This document shows, in pieces, positions 32,812 to 44,773 of a stretch of DNA of 64,000 bases. The DNA comes from Populus alba. Its lineage: Eukaryota > Streptophyta > Magnoliopsida > Malpighiales > Salicaceae. Numbering within the stretch: position 1 is the first letter of the stretch; each line of letters begins with the position of its first letter. The notes beneath the pieces are model-generated. The model was not told the origin of the DNA, made no database searches, and worked only from the letters and a program-made list of their open reading frames with translations. The position numbers and the translations under genes were made by a program. The stretch covers positions 248,001 through 312,000 of the forward strand of contig NC_133298.1 in NCBI RefSeq assembly GCF_005239225.2, written 5' to 3'.

Positions 32812-35230
32812 TATTAGCACAGGCTACAGAATTCTCGACAAAAGAAGGGCCTTTTTACCGCTTCACTCAGCGTAACTTTATCATGTATCCATTGATAGTA
32901 CTGAACAAATTTAGATGGGAAGAAGAATCGTACCTTGCTTGGAAATGGGGGATTTTGATTACTTTAGTTTAACTAAAGGATGAGATCATGTTTTGAAGAA
33001 ATATCAGTGAGATGAAGCTTGAGATAGGGATATAAATGATTCTGTTAAAATGACAATTAATTCAAGAGCTAGAACGTCATGAGGTGAAAGTGATATACTT
33101 GAGACAGATTTGTCTCATAATAGTAATCGTTGACTGAAAATAACAACGGAGCTTAATTTGTTCACTTTAGAAACAAATAGAGTGAAAACAATACAGGAAA
33201 AGATAATAATCATAAAAAAAGTAGATGATTGTGACCCATATTACGCAGATGATTTTGACTACCAAAGCAAAAAGGTGAAAGGTTCCCCATTCTTTTAGTC
33301 CCTCGATTTTACTGTCACTTCCAGCTGGATTACTAAAAATGAAGATATTACAAGCTTGCTTTACGGTAACTTTACCCATTTTATAACATGACCTGCTCTC
33401 TGCCGCCGCAGGTCGAATGAAAGAAAAAGATGAGAAAAAAATTATATTCAACAAGCGCATTTTAAAAAAAGAATCAATATTAAATAATAAAAAAAATATC
33501 AAAACCCTTGTTAATACATAAAACTCATGTCTCGTGCCTTTTCATCCGAAACACTAAATATACAAAAATCATGAAAGTTGATATCTAACAAATTAAATAT
33601 TAAAAAATAAAACAAAAGGAAATTAACCACACAAAAGGACGTGAAAGAAAAAATAATAATTAAAAACTAAAAGAAAGGTGCAAAATCACTTGGATTATCC
33701 TATCAAACTTATGAGTCAGGTAATGAGATTAAGATAACATTATAAAAAAAAATGAAGAAATCCATGACATTTCTTCTAAAAAAAAAACAAACATAATGTG
33801 TAATGAGATAAAAAAAAAATTAAGTAAAAGAAAAACAATGTGAACTTGTGATCCAGGTTATTTGATTACAAGCACTAAACCTTGAAAAATCTTGAAATCT
33901 AAATCTCAATAAATTAAATATCAAATGATAAAATTAAAAAAATATTCAAAATATTAAATAGCAATTAAAAGGATAAAAACTAGATTTAAAGAAAAAAAAA
34001 AAGAGGATGGGTTATTTTTTTTATTGCAAGGGCTAAATTGAAAAAAAAAAATCAATTTGACAAAAGAATTAAATAAGAAACCACCAAGAGAATGAAAATT
34101 AAATATAAAAAAATTATAAAATTTATAAAAAATTTATTAAAAGATAAAATTTCAAATAATTGAAAATTTACAAAAGACACAAGAAAAAAAATGAAAATAA
34201 AATAAAGAATCAAGACCATTTAAAAAAAAAGATCTAAATAAAATGATGCAAAGTAAAAAAAAAGAACTTATAAAAAGTTAAATTATAAAAATTAATAAAT
34301 AAAAAAACAAGGATTGATACTTAAATATACTCAACTAATAGAATTGCTCTAGAATTTTAAATGTCAAGCACGACTATTAAATCCTGAAGGAGGAGAGTGA
34401 AAAGGAAAAAAAAATAGCTTTTACGATAATTCATCTATCAAAACCCAATACACATTACCGGGGAGAAAAAGGATGACATTATAAAAAAAAAAAAAATCTT
34501 AATTGAGTAATGATAACACACGTGTCACTAAAGTGTCGAGGTTTCTATCATAAGTCTAAAAATTATTTTTTAATATATTTTAATTATTATAAAAAATTAA
34601 TTTGTCTCTCAACCAATCTAATATAATAATAATAAAAAAAAACCTACTGAAAATACAAAAAATACCTCCAAAGAAAGCTTGAATAATTTTTACTCCTTAT
34701 TTTAGTCCTTTTGTCTGATTTTGTGAAGGGCAGCTAAATGATCAGGTAACATGTGAAATAAAAGAAAAAAAAAGTAGTATATTATGTTCAATCAAATATG
34801 AAATGAGTACATTTTCGTTCAATCAATATCTGACACTACTGATTTTCTGATCAAGCGGATGGATGATTCAACAGTGAACTCTTTTAGAATGGCATGCACT
34901 AATCATCTCTGCTCTAAGTACGAAGTCAACATGCTCTAATTTTAAAACAAACAGATGCCTGTTTTCCTTTTCGAATAACAAATTGAATTTCAGCAATCCC
35001 AAACAAAACAGGGGATCCCTCGGACAATAAATAGACACTTTGGCATGCAGCATTAAATTTAATTTGTTTTTCTAATTCAATAACTTTTTAAACTCATGTT
35101 AAATTTAACAAATTCACTGTTAGAAAAGCCCAATAAATACATCATCACAAATTCAAAACTTAAAAGCGATAGAATAATAAGTTTTTTTGTATAGAATAAT
35201 TAGCTCCTTACTTAAGCTAACACTACAGTA
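32812..35230. other. Upstream region of gene 2 and A-rich low-complexity DNA
   Basis: 32925-32960 carries a leader block (GAATCGTACCTTGCTTGG on plus) shared with other DUF247 genes. 33500-34770 is A-rich, low-complexity DNA with many degenerate AATTAAATAT/AAAAATTAAA repeats and no gene. 34820-35170 is a paralog of 27390-28230, the 3' flank of DUF247 gene 4, without a gene next to it. Confidence 0.5.
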
Positions 35231-35520
35231 GTTCTATATGTATATGTATTCCATAATACCTGACCTTACCAAACAAATTATAGTGCAAAAATATCTAGCC
35301 AAGAACTCCAGCTTCTTATTGGGGAAATACACGCATAAAAGCATGCAACAGTTAAGGGTATGGGGGTACTTGTCTGGCAATCTGCAAACACCATAAAGTG
35401 GTTCCGCTATAAATACTTTCACATACTTCAGGGCACTTACTATGAGGCCAAAAATAAAAGAATACTTAAAGATCACAGTATAACCGGGCCCATGTACTGA
35501 AGGATAACTTCTGATACCAC

Positions 35521-35901
35521 TGTTGGCGGGAGTGGGGGTATGAAACCACTTATGGTGGTTTACAAACAAACACAAAAAAGGATTTATAATCTGAAAAAAC
35601 AGGTTTATATTACTCAATAATTTAAAACACAAACAAGGAAAGGAGAAAGCTCTCAAACACTCTTACTCCCTTATTCTTCTTCTTACTCCCACACACTTCG
35701 ATCACTCTGATGCATAGACTATTTATGGAAGGACTTGACAATGTAAACTTATTAAATGCAAATACAACTACAACTCTAGATTTCAAAGATGGCAGCCATT
35801 GTTGAACCCTTAATTTTAGATTCCATGCTCCTACTCTTAGCTAGGCCGGTGGAGAAGAAAGGGTTGTTGCTAGGACAGTGGAGAAGAAAGATTATTTGGC
35901 A
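35521..35901 (-). repeat. Copia-type LTR remnant next to DUF247 gene 3
   Basis: It has the same length (381 bp) and ends as the LTR at 22601-22981. It is preceded by CTGATACCAC (minus-strand TGGTATCAG primer site) and has a minus-strand TATA near 35720. It ends 1-2 bp before the DUF247 stop codon. Confidence 0.6.
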
Positions 35902-35902
35902 A

Positions 35903-37274
35903 TTAATACTTGCCACAATTACCATTATTATTGAGAGGGAATAGAGTGAAATAGATTTGCATGGCAGTTAATGCAATGGTAAGACTTGCAGCAGCAAGTG
36001 TAATAAAGCTCCAAGGACAGCTAAAATAGGTATCCAGATGCTCAGCTACCCATCGCTTGATGGTGCTCCTAAAATGTGATTCGATATTCTTTTTAACTTT
36101 TTTGAAAGCACGAGGATTGGGCACTATCTATTTGGCTACCTCATTGAAGAGTTTCGCGACTTCTTCTTCACTTCCGAGGGTAACGAGGAGTATACCCTCT
36201 GAGCGCAACACTCTCACATCTTCAGGGTGATCAATTAATGAATCCATGAAGCATACGTAAGAAGTGACCCAAAGTTTGTTATTGTCACCGAGGCATGCTT
36301 CGTAGGCCACCAAGTTTAAGAGTATGGACCTGGTCGAGTCGTCTATGGTTAGTGGAGGAATTTGGAGTCTCCCAGCTAGCCATGTTCGTTTGAACTGTAC
36401 ATCAGTGAAGTGGCTGGTTTTGCTAGGCTTGAAATGGATTCCCACCGTGGTAAGCTCCTTCGTAGGATGATAACGATACAAGCTTGTCATTGAACTATCA
36501 ACTGGAGCCTTCTTGTCAGCAAAATGCATATGAAAGAGTTCAAGGAGATGGCTGGCACCATAGTACTCTTCCATTGCTAGGCCTATTGGAGCAGTTAAGT
36601 TCAATGCTCCTCGCATAATAATTTTGCGGAAGAACTTTGATATACTCTTCTGTTGACGGGGCATTGCTCGAATGTGCTTAATGAAATCTTTGATCAATTC
36701 CATCCCGTATTCACCTTCGAATCTCAAATTCATCAAAGGCCTGAGGACTAGAAAAGGGAGTTGGTTCTCTAGTAAGAGCATGTCTCGTGCAACTAAAGCT
36801 GCAAGGTGACTAGACATCTTCAGATTTTCATGGTCACGAAGTAGACAGTGCATGAATTGGATGACAAAGCAACCATCAAGAAACATCGATCATCGTGGTG
36901 AATGCGGTCATGTCAACGAGTTTAAATGATTCATCCTCAGCATAGCATCTTCTCGCCTCTTCAGCCACATCCACCACGGTTTTGTACACCTCTTCAATTT
37001 GTTTTCCGCTCTGTTGCACAAATCCGCGCACCATACTTCGTTTAGACCTCTCCATCTCTTTGAGCCCATCAAGCTTCCCGTGGTAGTAAGGACCTATGGA
37101 GACCACCATGGGTTCGTAACATTTCTTCTTCGAGTCAATCCCACTAAATATCTGTGGAACCCTTGGAATAATTCGAGGCCCTTGCTGCTGGCTCATGGTG
37201 TCTGTCCGCTCAACGCTCATTATGGATCCCAACCAATTATTATTTTCTGGGACTAAAATGCGTGTTTCTTCCAT
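35903..37274 (-). pseudogene. DUF247 protein, gene 3, two lesions
   Basis: Full-length member starting at ATG 37274 (MEETRILVPENN) and ending NNNGNCGKY at 35903. The domain blocks are present: IPRVPQIFSGIDSKKKCYE, VSIGPYYHGKLDGLKEMERS, MFLDGCFVIQFMHC, DMLLLENQLPFLVLRPLMN, LVAYEACLGD, WVTSYVCFMDSLIDH and the membrane segment PWSFITLAAASLTIALTAMQ. Two lesions disrupt it. There is an apparent 4-bp insertion near 36883-36890, in the ATG of the MMFLDGC block, and an in-frame TAG at 36128-36130 just before VPNPRAF. Everything else is well preserved, so inactivation is recent, or it is an allele with open counterparts elsewhere. Confidence 0.85.
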
Positions 37275-38564
37275 TAGAAGTACAGATATTTACTGAACAA
37301 AGGATATTGTGAGCAAAAGAATTTTTCTGCACTTCCAATGCTTATCAAGAACAGGCCACTATGGATCTATTAAATACCAAGTTAGGAACTAGAATCTTAC
37401 CTTACTTGGAAGTTGAGCTTTGATGCTTTCACAGTTTTTGCTCTTGTCCAATACGTGTTCCTCAACTGTAGACAGCTTCAGCAATAAAATTTGCAGGGTA
37501 ACATCAAACTTAACGCTTAAGTTTCTTGACATCAAATTAAAGTGGTAGGTTGTTCCATGCTCAAAGTGCAAGAAAATTAAAGAGCATATATAGAACAAAC
37601 TTTTGTTTCTCCAGTATTTAGCGATGATAAAAGAATAGAAGTCGAGCCCTACCTGGCTGCAACCTGTGTTTTCATTTGTTTTCTTTTTGTGCGTAATAAG
37701 CTTGGACAGAGTTTCTTTTTTAAAGAAAAAAGCTTGGAAATAAATTCTTTGTCGAGAGACTGGGGTAGAATTTAAGGACAAGCTTAAAAGACTGACTTTG
37801 CTATGTATTATAGATTATTGAAGAATAATATAAAAGACTGGCGTAGAATTGTTATATATATGCATCTAGTTTTGAGCACTAAACAATTTTAAGACTATAT
37901 GAATTGTAAAATTTTATATTTCAATATTATGCTTGGAATTTCTTTTTAAAATTTAAATTTTTGTAAGATGGTTTTGAAAGTGCCAGAAACGATGAAAATA
38001 TATAAAAAATGTATCTTTTTAGGTTTTCATCTTTTTTTTACTATTTTTAATTTTTTTTATAAATTTATCAAAAACATGAATTAAAAATTGGATAGCATTA
38101 ACTTTAACAGAAATAACACGTTTCTATGACAGCTTTAACTTCAACAAATGTTTTATGTATTGCTGGCTTTATTGTGGACGTGAAGAAGATTCAACTCAAT
38201 AAATACTACGAAACGTTGGTGGAACCCTTGGGAAATCTGACCGTTTCCGTTGGTTGTCATCATGAGTGGTCTCTTCCGCGTCTGCATTATTATCTCTATC
38301 TGCCACTCATAATGTTTAGAGGAAGCAGAACGGGTATCATTGTTAACAGTACTGTCGGACATTGCTGACAGTACTTTTCTACTCATTAATTAACGCACGT
38401 GAACAATAGGATACGATAATCAATGGTCGTTTTGAAAGATAAATGCATGTACTGTCGACCTCTAACATACAAAAACATAATTACAAAGCTGCCGTTGGTT
38501 TTACCGTTGGCAAACGTCTCTCCTGTTCTTTGCCGACTTCCTACTATCAACTCTAACCCGCATC
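37275..38564. repeat. DUF247 upstream block, paralogous to other parts
   Basis: 37275-37440 is the leader region of gene 3 and matches 25220-25400. 37550-37790 matches 25770-26020 and 8540-8700. 38099-38400 matches 46263-46570, and 38385-38564 matches 5900-6195. No coding region is supported; the short frames at 38126-38386 exist in diverged form in the other copy and are not conserved as protein. Confidence 0.6.
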
Positions 38565-38569
38565 AAAAA

Positions 38570-38737
38570 TATTAAACTAATTGAGATCAAACACAAAAAA
38601 AAGAAGGCTAGAATTCTGAATAAACTGTATATTATAAATGCATAGTCTTAATCTAATTACAAATAAAGTATATATAGGTTAAACTGAAAGTACTATTCTA
38701 CCCTTAATAAATAAGACAACATAAATATTATTTAACA
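38570..38737 (-). repeat. 3' LTR of copia element
   Basis: 168 bp. The terminal TG on the plus strand has become TA. Its four substitutions relative to the other LTR are all G-to-A or C-to-T. Confidence 0.9.
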
Positions 38738-38750
38738 TCTCCCCTCAAAC

Positions 38751-40703
38751 TCACGATGCGGCAGCTACAAGCATCGAGAGTTTGCCAACTAGAAAACGAA
38801 AACGAGATATGGAATGCGCCTTGGTAAAGAAATCTGTAATCTGCAATGAAGAAGGAACAAAAGGCAAAGTAATGGTTCCATGCTTGAGATGATGACGAGT
38901 AAGATGACAATCGATTTCAATGTGTTTAGTCCTCTCATGAAAAACCGAGTTGTGAGCAATCTGAATAGAACTCTGGTTGTCACAATACATAGGAGTAGGA
39001 TGGGAAAAGGAAACTCCCATATCAGCAAGTAACCAACGTAACCAAATAATCTCTTTGGTAGTAGATGCCATGGCACGATATTCTGCTTCGGTGGATGATA
39101 GAGAAACAATAGATTGTTTCTTGCTCTTCCAAGAAATAAGAGAATCACCTAGAAAGATACAAAACTCAGTAACAGACTTGCGATCTGTGGGATCACTACC
39201 ATGATCAGCATCAGAGTATGCACGCAACTCTAAGGAAGAGGTGAATGAAAGTAAAAGACTTTGAAAAACTGTACCCCGAAGATATCGCAAAATACGAAGA
39301 ACAGCTGCCCAATGAACAGTAGTAGGAGAAGCAACAAACTGACTAACAACATGAACAACATATGCAATATCTGGACGAGTAATGGTGAGATATACCAAAC
39401 TCCCAACAATAGTGCGGTATAAAGTAGGATCTATCAAAGGTAAACCATCAGAAGAAGAGTACCTTGCGTTAACCTCAATAGGAGTATCCACAGTCTTGTT
39501 ATCAGTAAGTCTAGCCCGCTCAAGAATATCTGCAACATATTTCGACTGAGAAAGAAGATAACCTCTAGGTGAGTATGCTACCTCAATACCCAGGAAATAT
39601 CGAAGATAACCCAAATCCTTCATCTCAAATCGTCTAGCCAACTCTGTCTTCAAAACTAAAATACCATCAATGTCATCACCAGTAATAATCATGTCATCAA
39701 CATATAAAGACAGAATGATATGACCTGCATCAGTGCACTTAATAAAAAGAGCAGAATCATGACTGCTAGAAACAAAGCCAAGTGATGAGATCACAATAGA
39801 GAATTTCTCAAACCAAGCACGGGGTGCTTGTTTGAGACCATATAATGCTTTCTTAAGCTTGCAAACATATCCAGAGTCATGTGAAATACCAGGAGGGGGT
39901 GCCATATAAACTTCTTCTTGAAGATCTCCATTCAAGAAGGCATTTTTAACATCAAGTTGAGAAATATGCCATTGACAAATCGAAGCTACGGCAATAAGAG
40001 TACGAATAGTAGTCATTTTTGCAACCGGAGCAAATGTCTCCTCATAGTCCATACCATACTGTTGAGAGTATCCTTTGGCAACCAACCTAGCTTTATATCG
40101 CTCAATAGACCCATCAGAATTAGTCTTGATCTTATACACCCAACGACAACCAACAACACTCTTACCAGGAGGTAGAGGAACCAGATCCCAAGTATTTGTC
40201 TTATGCAATGCAGAAAGTTCCTCATCCATAGCTTGCTGCCAAAGCGGATCAAGAATTGCCTCTTTATAGGAAGAGGGTTCAACAAGACAATGAATAGAGG
40301 CTAAAAAGGAAGTAAATGATGAAGAATAACAAGAATAAGCAAAATCTGGTAGTTTTGTGGACTTACAAATACGGATGGACTGACGTGGAGGTGGATCCAC
40401 AATCTCAGATGAAGTTTGAGGGCCTGTAGATGAGAATGGAGCTTCAGGTGTGCCAGAGAGTAAAGTACCAGTACCTGCAGAGTTATGAGTACAAATTGAT
40501 CGAACATGGGGAGAGCTATCATTACCAGAATCCTCAGAAAATGGATCTATACTAATAAGATCAGATTTAGTCAGGTTATGAGTAGTGGATGGAATAGAAA
40601 AGAAAGGTATATGCTCAAGGAAGACAACATGACGAGACACATAAAGTTTCTGAGTTATTGGATCAAAACAACGATAACCCTTTTTACCTTCACCATAGCC
40701 CAA
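38751..40703 (-). CDS. Copia reverse transcriptase and RNase H (open segment)
   Basis: A 650-residue open segment downstream of the TGA at 40722. It starts with the integrase C-terminal GYGEGKKGYRCFDP block. RT motifs follow: EELSALHKTNTWDLVPLP, GCRWVYKIK, YKARLVAKGYSQQYG, QLDVKNAFLNGDL, LYGLKQAPRAWF and the catalytic YVDDMIITG. RNase H motifs are AYSDADHGSDPTDRKS, STEAEYRAMA and CDNQSSIQIAHN. It ends at 38751, about 14 bp from the 3' LTR. The RT and RNase H core looks complete, but translation needs upstream readthrough. Confidence 0.9.
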   Translation of the reverse strand: MGYGEGKKGYRCFDPITQKLYVSRHVVFLEHIPFFSIPSTTHNLTKSDLISIDPFSEDSGNDSSPHVRSICTHNSAGTGTLLSGTPEAPFSSTGPQTSSEIVDPPPRQSIRICKSTKLPDFAYSCYSSSFTSFLASIHCLVEPSSYKEAILDPLWQQAMDEELSALHKTNTWDLVPLPPGKSVVGCRWVYKIKTNSDGSIERYKARLVAKGYSQQYGMDYEETFAPVAKMTTIRTLIAVASICQWHISQLDVKNAFLNGDLQEEVYMAPPPGISHDSGYVCKLKKALYGLKQAPRAWFEKFSIVISSLGFVSSSHDSALFIKCTDAGHIILSLYVDDMIITGDDIDGILVLKTELARRFEMKDLGYLRYFLGIEVAYSPRGYLLSQSKYVADILERARLTDNKTVDTPIEVNARYSSSDGLPLIDPTLYRTIVGSLVYLTITRPDIAYVVHVVSQFVASPTTVHWAAVLRILRYLRGTVFQSLLLSFTSSLELRAYSDADHGSDPTDRKSVTEFCIFLGDSLISWKSKKQSIVSLSSTEAEYRAMASTTKEIIWLRWLLADMGVSFSHPTPMYCDNQSSIQIAHNSVFHERTKHIEIDCHLTRHHLKHGTITLPFVPSSLQITDFFTKAHSISRFRFLVGKLSMLVAAAS

Positions 40704-40721
40704 AAAGACACAAATAGCGGA

Positions 40722-41885
40722 TCAAGAGGATAGCTTACTGTGTTCTACATGAGGACGAAGAACGAAACAAGTACAACCAAAGACTCTAAATGAGGAATAA
40801 TCAGGGACATACCCATATAACTTTTCAAAAGGAGATAGACCCGAACTATGAGAAGATGAAATTGTATTAATCAAGCTTACAGTAGTAAGAACAGCTTCTC
40901 CCCAAAACTCACTAGGAACAAAAGCAGACAACAAGAGAGAACGAGCAGTTTCGACAATGTGCCTATGTTTTCTTTCAGCAGCACCATTTTGCTCAGGAGT
41001 ATCTGTACATGAAGTTTGGTGGATGGTTCCATCTAGGGCAAGCAATTGGCAAAATTTATTAGAAGTGTATTCCCCACCTAAATCACACCTAAAACATTTG
41101 ATCACAGTAGAATATTGAGTTTTGATAAGAGCTCGAAAAGCTGCATATATCTCAAAGAATTCAGAACGATGTTTCATTAAATAAACCCAACAATAACGAG
41201 TATGATCATCAATAAAAGAGACATAATATCAAGACCGTCCTTTTGTGGCAATAGGAGAAGGTCCCCATACATCAGAATGAATCAAATCAAATGGTGAAGA
41301 AGAAACAGAAATACTTCGATTAAAAGGTAAGGCGGAAAATTTTGCCAATTTACATCCACTACAATCAGAAATGTCACAAGTTTTCAAATTTCCTAAAGCT
41401 CCTGTGGATGCCAAAAATCTCAAACGAGAAGACGAAACATGACCTAGACGGGAATGCCATAAATAAAAACTAGAAGATGAAATACTCAAACGAAAGGAAG
41501 ACAAATCAACTGTAGTAGCAGCAGCGGTAGCAGCAGCAACAACTGGCACTTTTAACTCATCCAAAATATATAGTCCATTCTCCCTACGGCCTGTCCCAAT
41601 CAGCTTCTGAGACTGCAGATCCTGTATACAACAAAAGGAACCAGAAAACATGACTAAATAATCACCAGAATCACATATTTGACCAACAGACGCAAGATTC
41701 AATTTGAGTTGTGGAATAAGATAAACATTAGGGAGAGACATGTGAGGTGTGACAACAGAACCAACATCTGCTAAAGGCATTTGAGTGCCATCAGCAGTCA
41801 TAACAGGAATGGAGGATAAAGGGGATACAGAGGTAAAAGATGAGGAATCTGGAGACATATGATGAGAAGCACCAGAATCCAAGAC
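40722..41885 (-). pseudogene. Copia protease and integrase
   Basis: The aspartic protease active site DSGASHHM lies just after the stop at 41886. A GAG-pre-integrase segment with LWHSRLGHVSS and CSGCKLAK (HHCC zinc finger, about 41340-41460) follows. The integrase core has the catalytic residues in FIDDHTRY, CDLGGEYTSNKF and NGAAERKHRHIVE. Nonsense codons at 41229-41231 and 40722-40724 (both TGA, consistent with former CGA) interrupt it. The product would mature the polyprotein and insert the cDNA. Confidence 0.85.
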
Positions 41886-42923
41886 CTATTCAGAATGTGA
41901 CATACCTGAGGAACTATGAGGCAACTGACCTATGGAAGAAGAAGCGGACATTGCTTGTGGCTGCAAGGAGAGAAACTTCTGAAATTGCTCAGCCAAAATA
42001 TTAGGATCGGTAATAGAACTCGAGGAAGCTACTGCTGCAGTATTGTTGTGTTGTGGTTTATAACCCTGAGGTGGTCTATGAGCATTAGATTGTGACTGAT
42101 TTCCAGGCTTCTAAGCTTGATTCTGATGTCTCAACTTAGGACACTGAGCCTTCCAATGACCTTTCTGCTTACAGAAGCTGCACTCATCAAAGCCAACCCT
42201 TGTGTGAGACTTATTCTGATGATTAGAGAATGACCTAGAAGGTACTGCTAGTACAGAAGGATTTGAAGCAGAAAGAATTCCTTTTTCAGAATAAGACTGA
42301 AAATGTATTTCTTCAGCCAATAACTCACTGACAATAGAGTCAACAGAAGGCAGTGGAGAACGATGCAGAATTGAACCTCTAAGTCCTTCGAAATCACTGC
42401 GAAGTGCTGTTAAAAACTGTACCAATCTTTGCTGCTCTCTACGCTCAATATAGGCACCACATGCCTTTAATTATGTCGATTCTGTAAGAGCCAATTGATC
42501 CCAAAGATCTGTCATAGCAGAATAAAACTCTTGAATACTCATATTCTTCTGATGAAGAGCTCGTATGTCATTCTCTAATTGATACTGTTTTGCAAAATTT
42601 GATTGTGTGAATAACCTTTGCAGATGATCCCAAACCTCTTTTGCTGTCTCATATTTCGCCAACTGCGTACCTATTGAATGCTCAACAGAATTGTTGATCC
42701 AAGTAATGATCTTTGCATTATTTGCTTCCCATATATCTATCAATCCAGCATCCCCCTCCTCAATATTCTTAGGTATCACATAAGTTCCACTAACATACCT
42801 CCACATCTTCTTACCCTTAAGGAAATTTCTCATTACATAACTCCAATATGAATAGTTCTTCCCATCCAACCTCACACTCACAGACTGAAGCGAATCATCT
42901 CTTTCAGTAGCCATAATCAACAA
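41886..42923 (-). pseudogene. Copia gag
   Basis: It begins MATERDDSLQSVSVRLDGKN (ATG about 42914) and contains YSYWSYVMRNFLKGKKMW and the Gag polyprotein block up to LWDQLAL. It then runs through a region ending in a CCHC zinc knuckle (CSFCKQKGHWKAQC, about 42140-42180). In-frame stops occur at 42471-42473 (TAA), 42111-42113 (TAG) and 41886-41888 (TAG). Gag forms the virus-like particle and the knuckle binds the RNA. The stops split it, but the frame is otherwise continuous into protease. Confidence 0.85.
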
Positions 42924-43181
42924 TCACAGATAACCAGAATACAAAAGCAGCGGAAGACAAAATACTCAATTGCAGAAACTAAACAAATATCTTCTCGAAA
43001 TTATACGATTACTCCCAAAACACAAGCTGAAGGGAAGACGAAATACCAAAATAATTGCAGAAACTGTCGAAATACCTAATTTTGCAGAAGCGGAAGACAA
43101 AATATCACTTCACCGCAGAGTTGGATCCGCGAAGCTGTATTTGGGATTAAGCTTCGTTCCATAAAACCAGCTCTGATACCA

Positions 43182-43349
43182 TGTTAAACTAATTGAGATC
43201 AAACACAAAAAAAGGAGGCTAGAATTCTGAATAAACTGTATATTATTGAATGCATAGTCTTAACCTAATTACAAATAAAGTATATATAGGTTAAACTGAA
43301 AGTACTATTCTACCCTTAATAAATAAGACAACATAAATATTATTTAACA
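43182..43349 (-). repeat. 5' LTR of copia element
   Basis: 168 bp, TGTTAAAC to TTTAACA on the plus strand, adjoining the primer-binding site at 43170-43181. Confidence 0.9.
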
Positions 43350-44448
43350 AAAAACTCACTTACAGTCATTTGAAGAGTTTAAAGACTCATTTCTTTTTGC
43401 CATATAATAAGTTTCACGAATAAGAAGAAATTATATATTATTCTTTTAAGTAATTATCAATACTTTCTTCATTAAAAATGCTTTTTTTTTTAATTCGCTT
43501 TCACTATCTTCCTTGAATGTATCTTACTACTCGTGACATAGGCATTAATAGTTACTTTCCAAATTCTATAAAAACAATTTCACCATTAAAGCCTACATAG
43601 CAGTATAGCAAAAATATATAAATATAGCAGTATAGCAAATTAACGTAACCCACATATGGTGTTGGGAAATAATCAAGGCACCCAATCATATCCATAAATA
43701 TTTTAAGAGCTTCAGCTGTGATTTTATATGAATTCTAACACAAGTTTTTTAATAAAAAAATTTTAAACTTAAAATTAACATATGAGAACCACCTTATGCT
43801 AATTTTCTTTATTTACTTATTTATTTAGAAGAATGGAGATAAAATATAAACTCATGACCGATTATTATATCATGTAAAAAGAATTATTTTAATTCTAAAA
43901 TTTAAATAATTAAGTGAGGCTTCAATAATTACTTTATATAAATTTTATATCATGTTTGTCCCTTAATAACTACATTGGCTATGTGCACTGTTGCTTTAGG
44001 TTCCGTTTAAGAACTTTTTAAACAAAAATTTCGTTGGACCATTTCTTATTTCTTCCTTGCTCATTTTCTGTTATGTAAAAATATAAACAAAAATGCCAAT
44101 GCTTCGTTACTCATTTGTTGTTACGGAAAATTAAAAAAAACAAAAAAAAAATCAATTCCAAGGGTGTGTTTGGAGTATTAAAATTGCATGTACATATTAA
44201 ATATTAATATAAAATAATTAATTAAAGTTTAATTAACAATTTAAACTTGAATTAAGATGATTTTTTAATATAATATATATTAATTTTTTAATAATAAAGC
44301 GAATGAGTAATAGTTTAAATTTAATAATTTAAATTTTAAATTGATATAATTTTTTAATGTTTTGTATATAATAATTGTCTTATTTACTTAATTATTTTAC
44401 TAATGCTATTTGCATTGAATAGGAATCAAAGAAACTTGCTTGCATTTT

Positions 44449-44773
44449 GTTTTTTTCAGTGTTTTTAAACTCAGTTCGGTGGTCAACCCGGCTCAAGGCC
44501 TAGGTTACAAATTTTGATCGGGTCACTAGGTTTTGACTGGGTCACCAGATCAACCCATTTTTTTATAAATCAAAACAACGTTGTTTTGGTAAAAAATAAA
44601 AAAAATAGTCAACATGCTGCAACTGGGTTTTTGATCAGGTCTTGTCAGGTTAATCGGGTCGACTGAGTTTTTAACTACCCCTATTTTTTTATAAAACTGA
44701 CCCGGTTCCAGCCCCAAGTCAGCCGAATCCCGGGTCGACCTGCCGGGTCAGATTTTAAAAGTATGGTTTTTTT
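44449..44773. mobile_element. hAT-type MITE, 309 bp
   Basis: The element at 44457-44765 is missing from the paralog near 7330 (GTTCTTCTTATATTTTCAATC). It is flanked by the 8-bp direct repeat GTTTTTTT (44449-44456 and 44766-44773). Its ends CAGTGTTTTTAAACTCAG and the reverse complement CATACTTTTAAAATCTGA form imperfect terminal inverted repeats. The 8-bp duplication favours hAT, although a poly-T target makes that duplication weak evidence alone. Confidence 0.7.

Larger units (their letters stand above)
38570..43349 (-). mobile_element. Ty1/copia retrotransposon, degraded
   Basis: The 168-bp LTRs lie at 38570-38737 (3', minus-strand sense) and 43182-43349 (5'). They are flanked by the 5-bp duplication AAAAA (38565-38569 and 43350-43354). 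The primer-binding site TGGTATCAGAGC is on the minus strand at 43170-43181, and a purine tract (minus GTTTGAGGGGAGA) at 38738-38750. Domain order gag, protease, integrase, RT, RNase H is that of copia. The polyprotein frame has five nonsense codons and no frameshift that I could find. The paralogous site at about 6190 (GCATGAAAAACTCAC) is the empty target. The LTRs differ by four transitions and two small indels. Confidence 0.93.

Noticed and set aside
38126..38386. Small genes on both strands in the block repeated at 46290-46540
   Set aside because: The two copies differ by indels that break the frames, no known domain is visible, and overlapping frames on both strands suggest chance.
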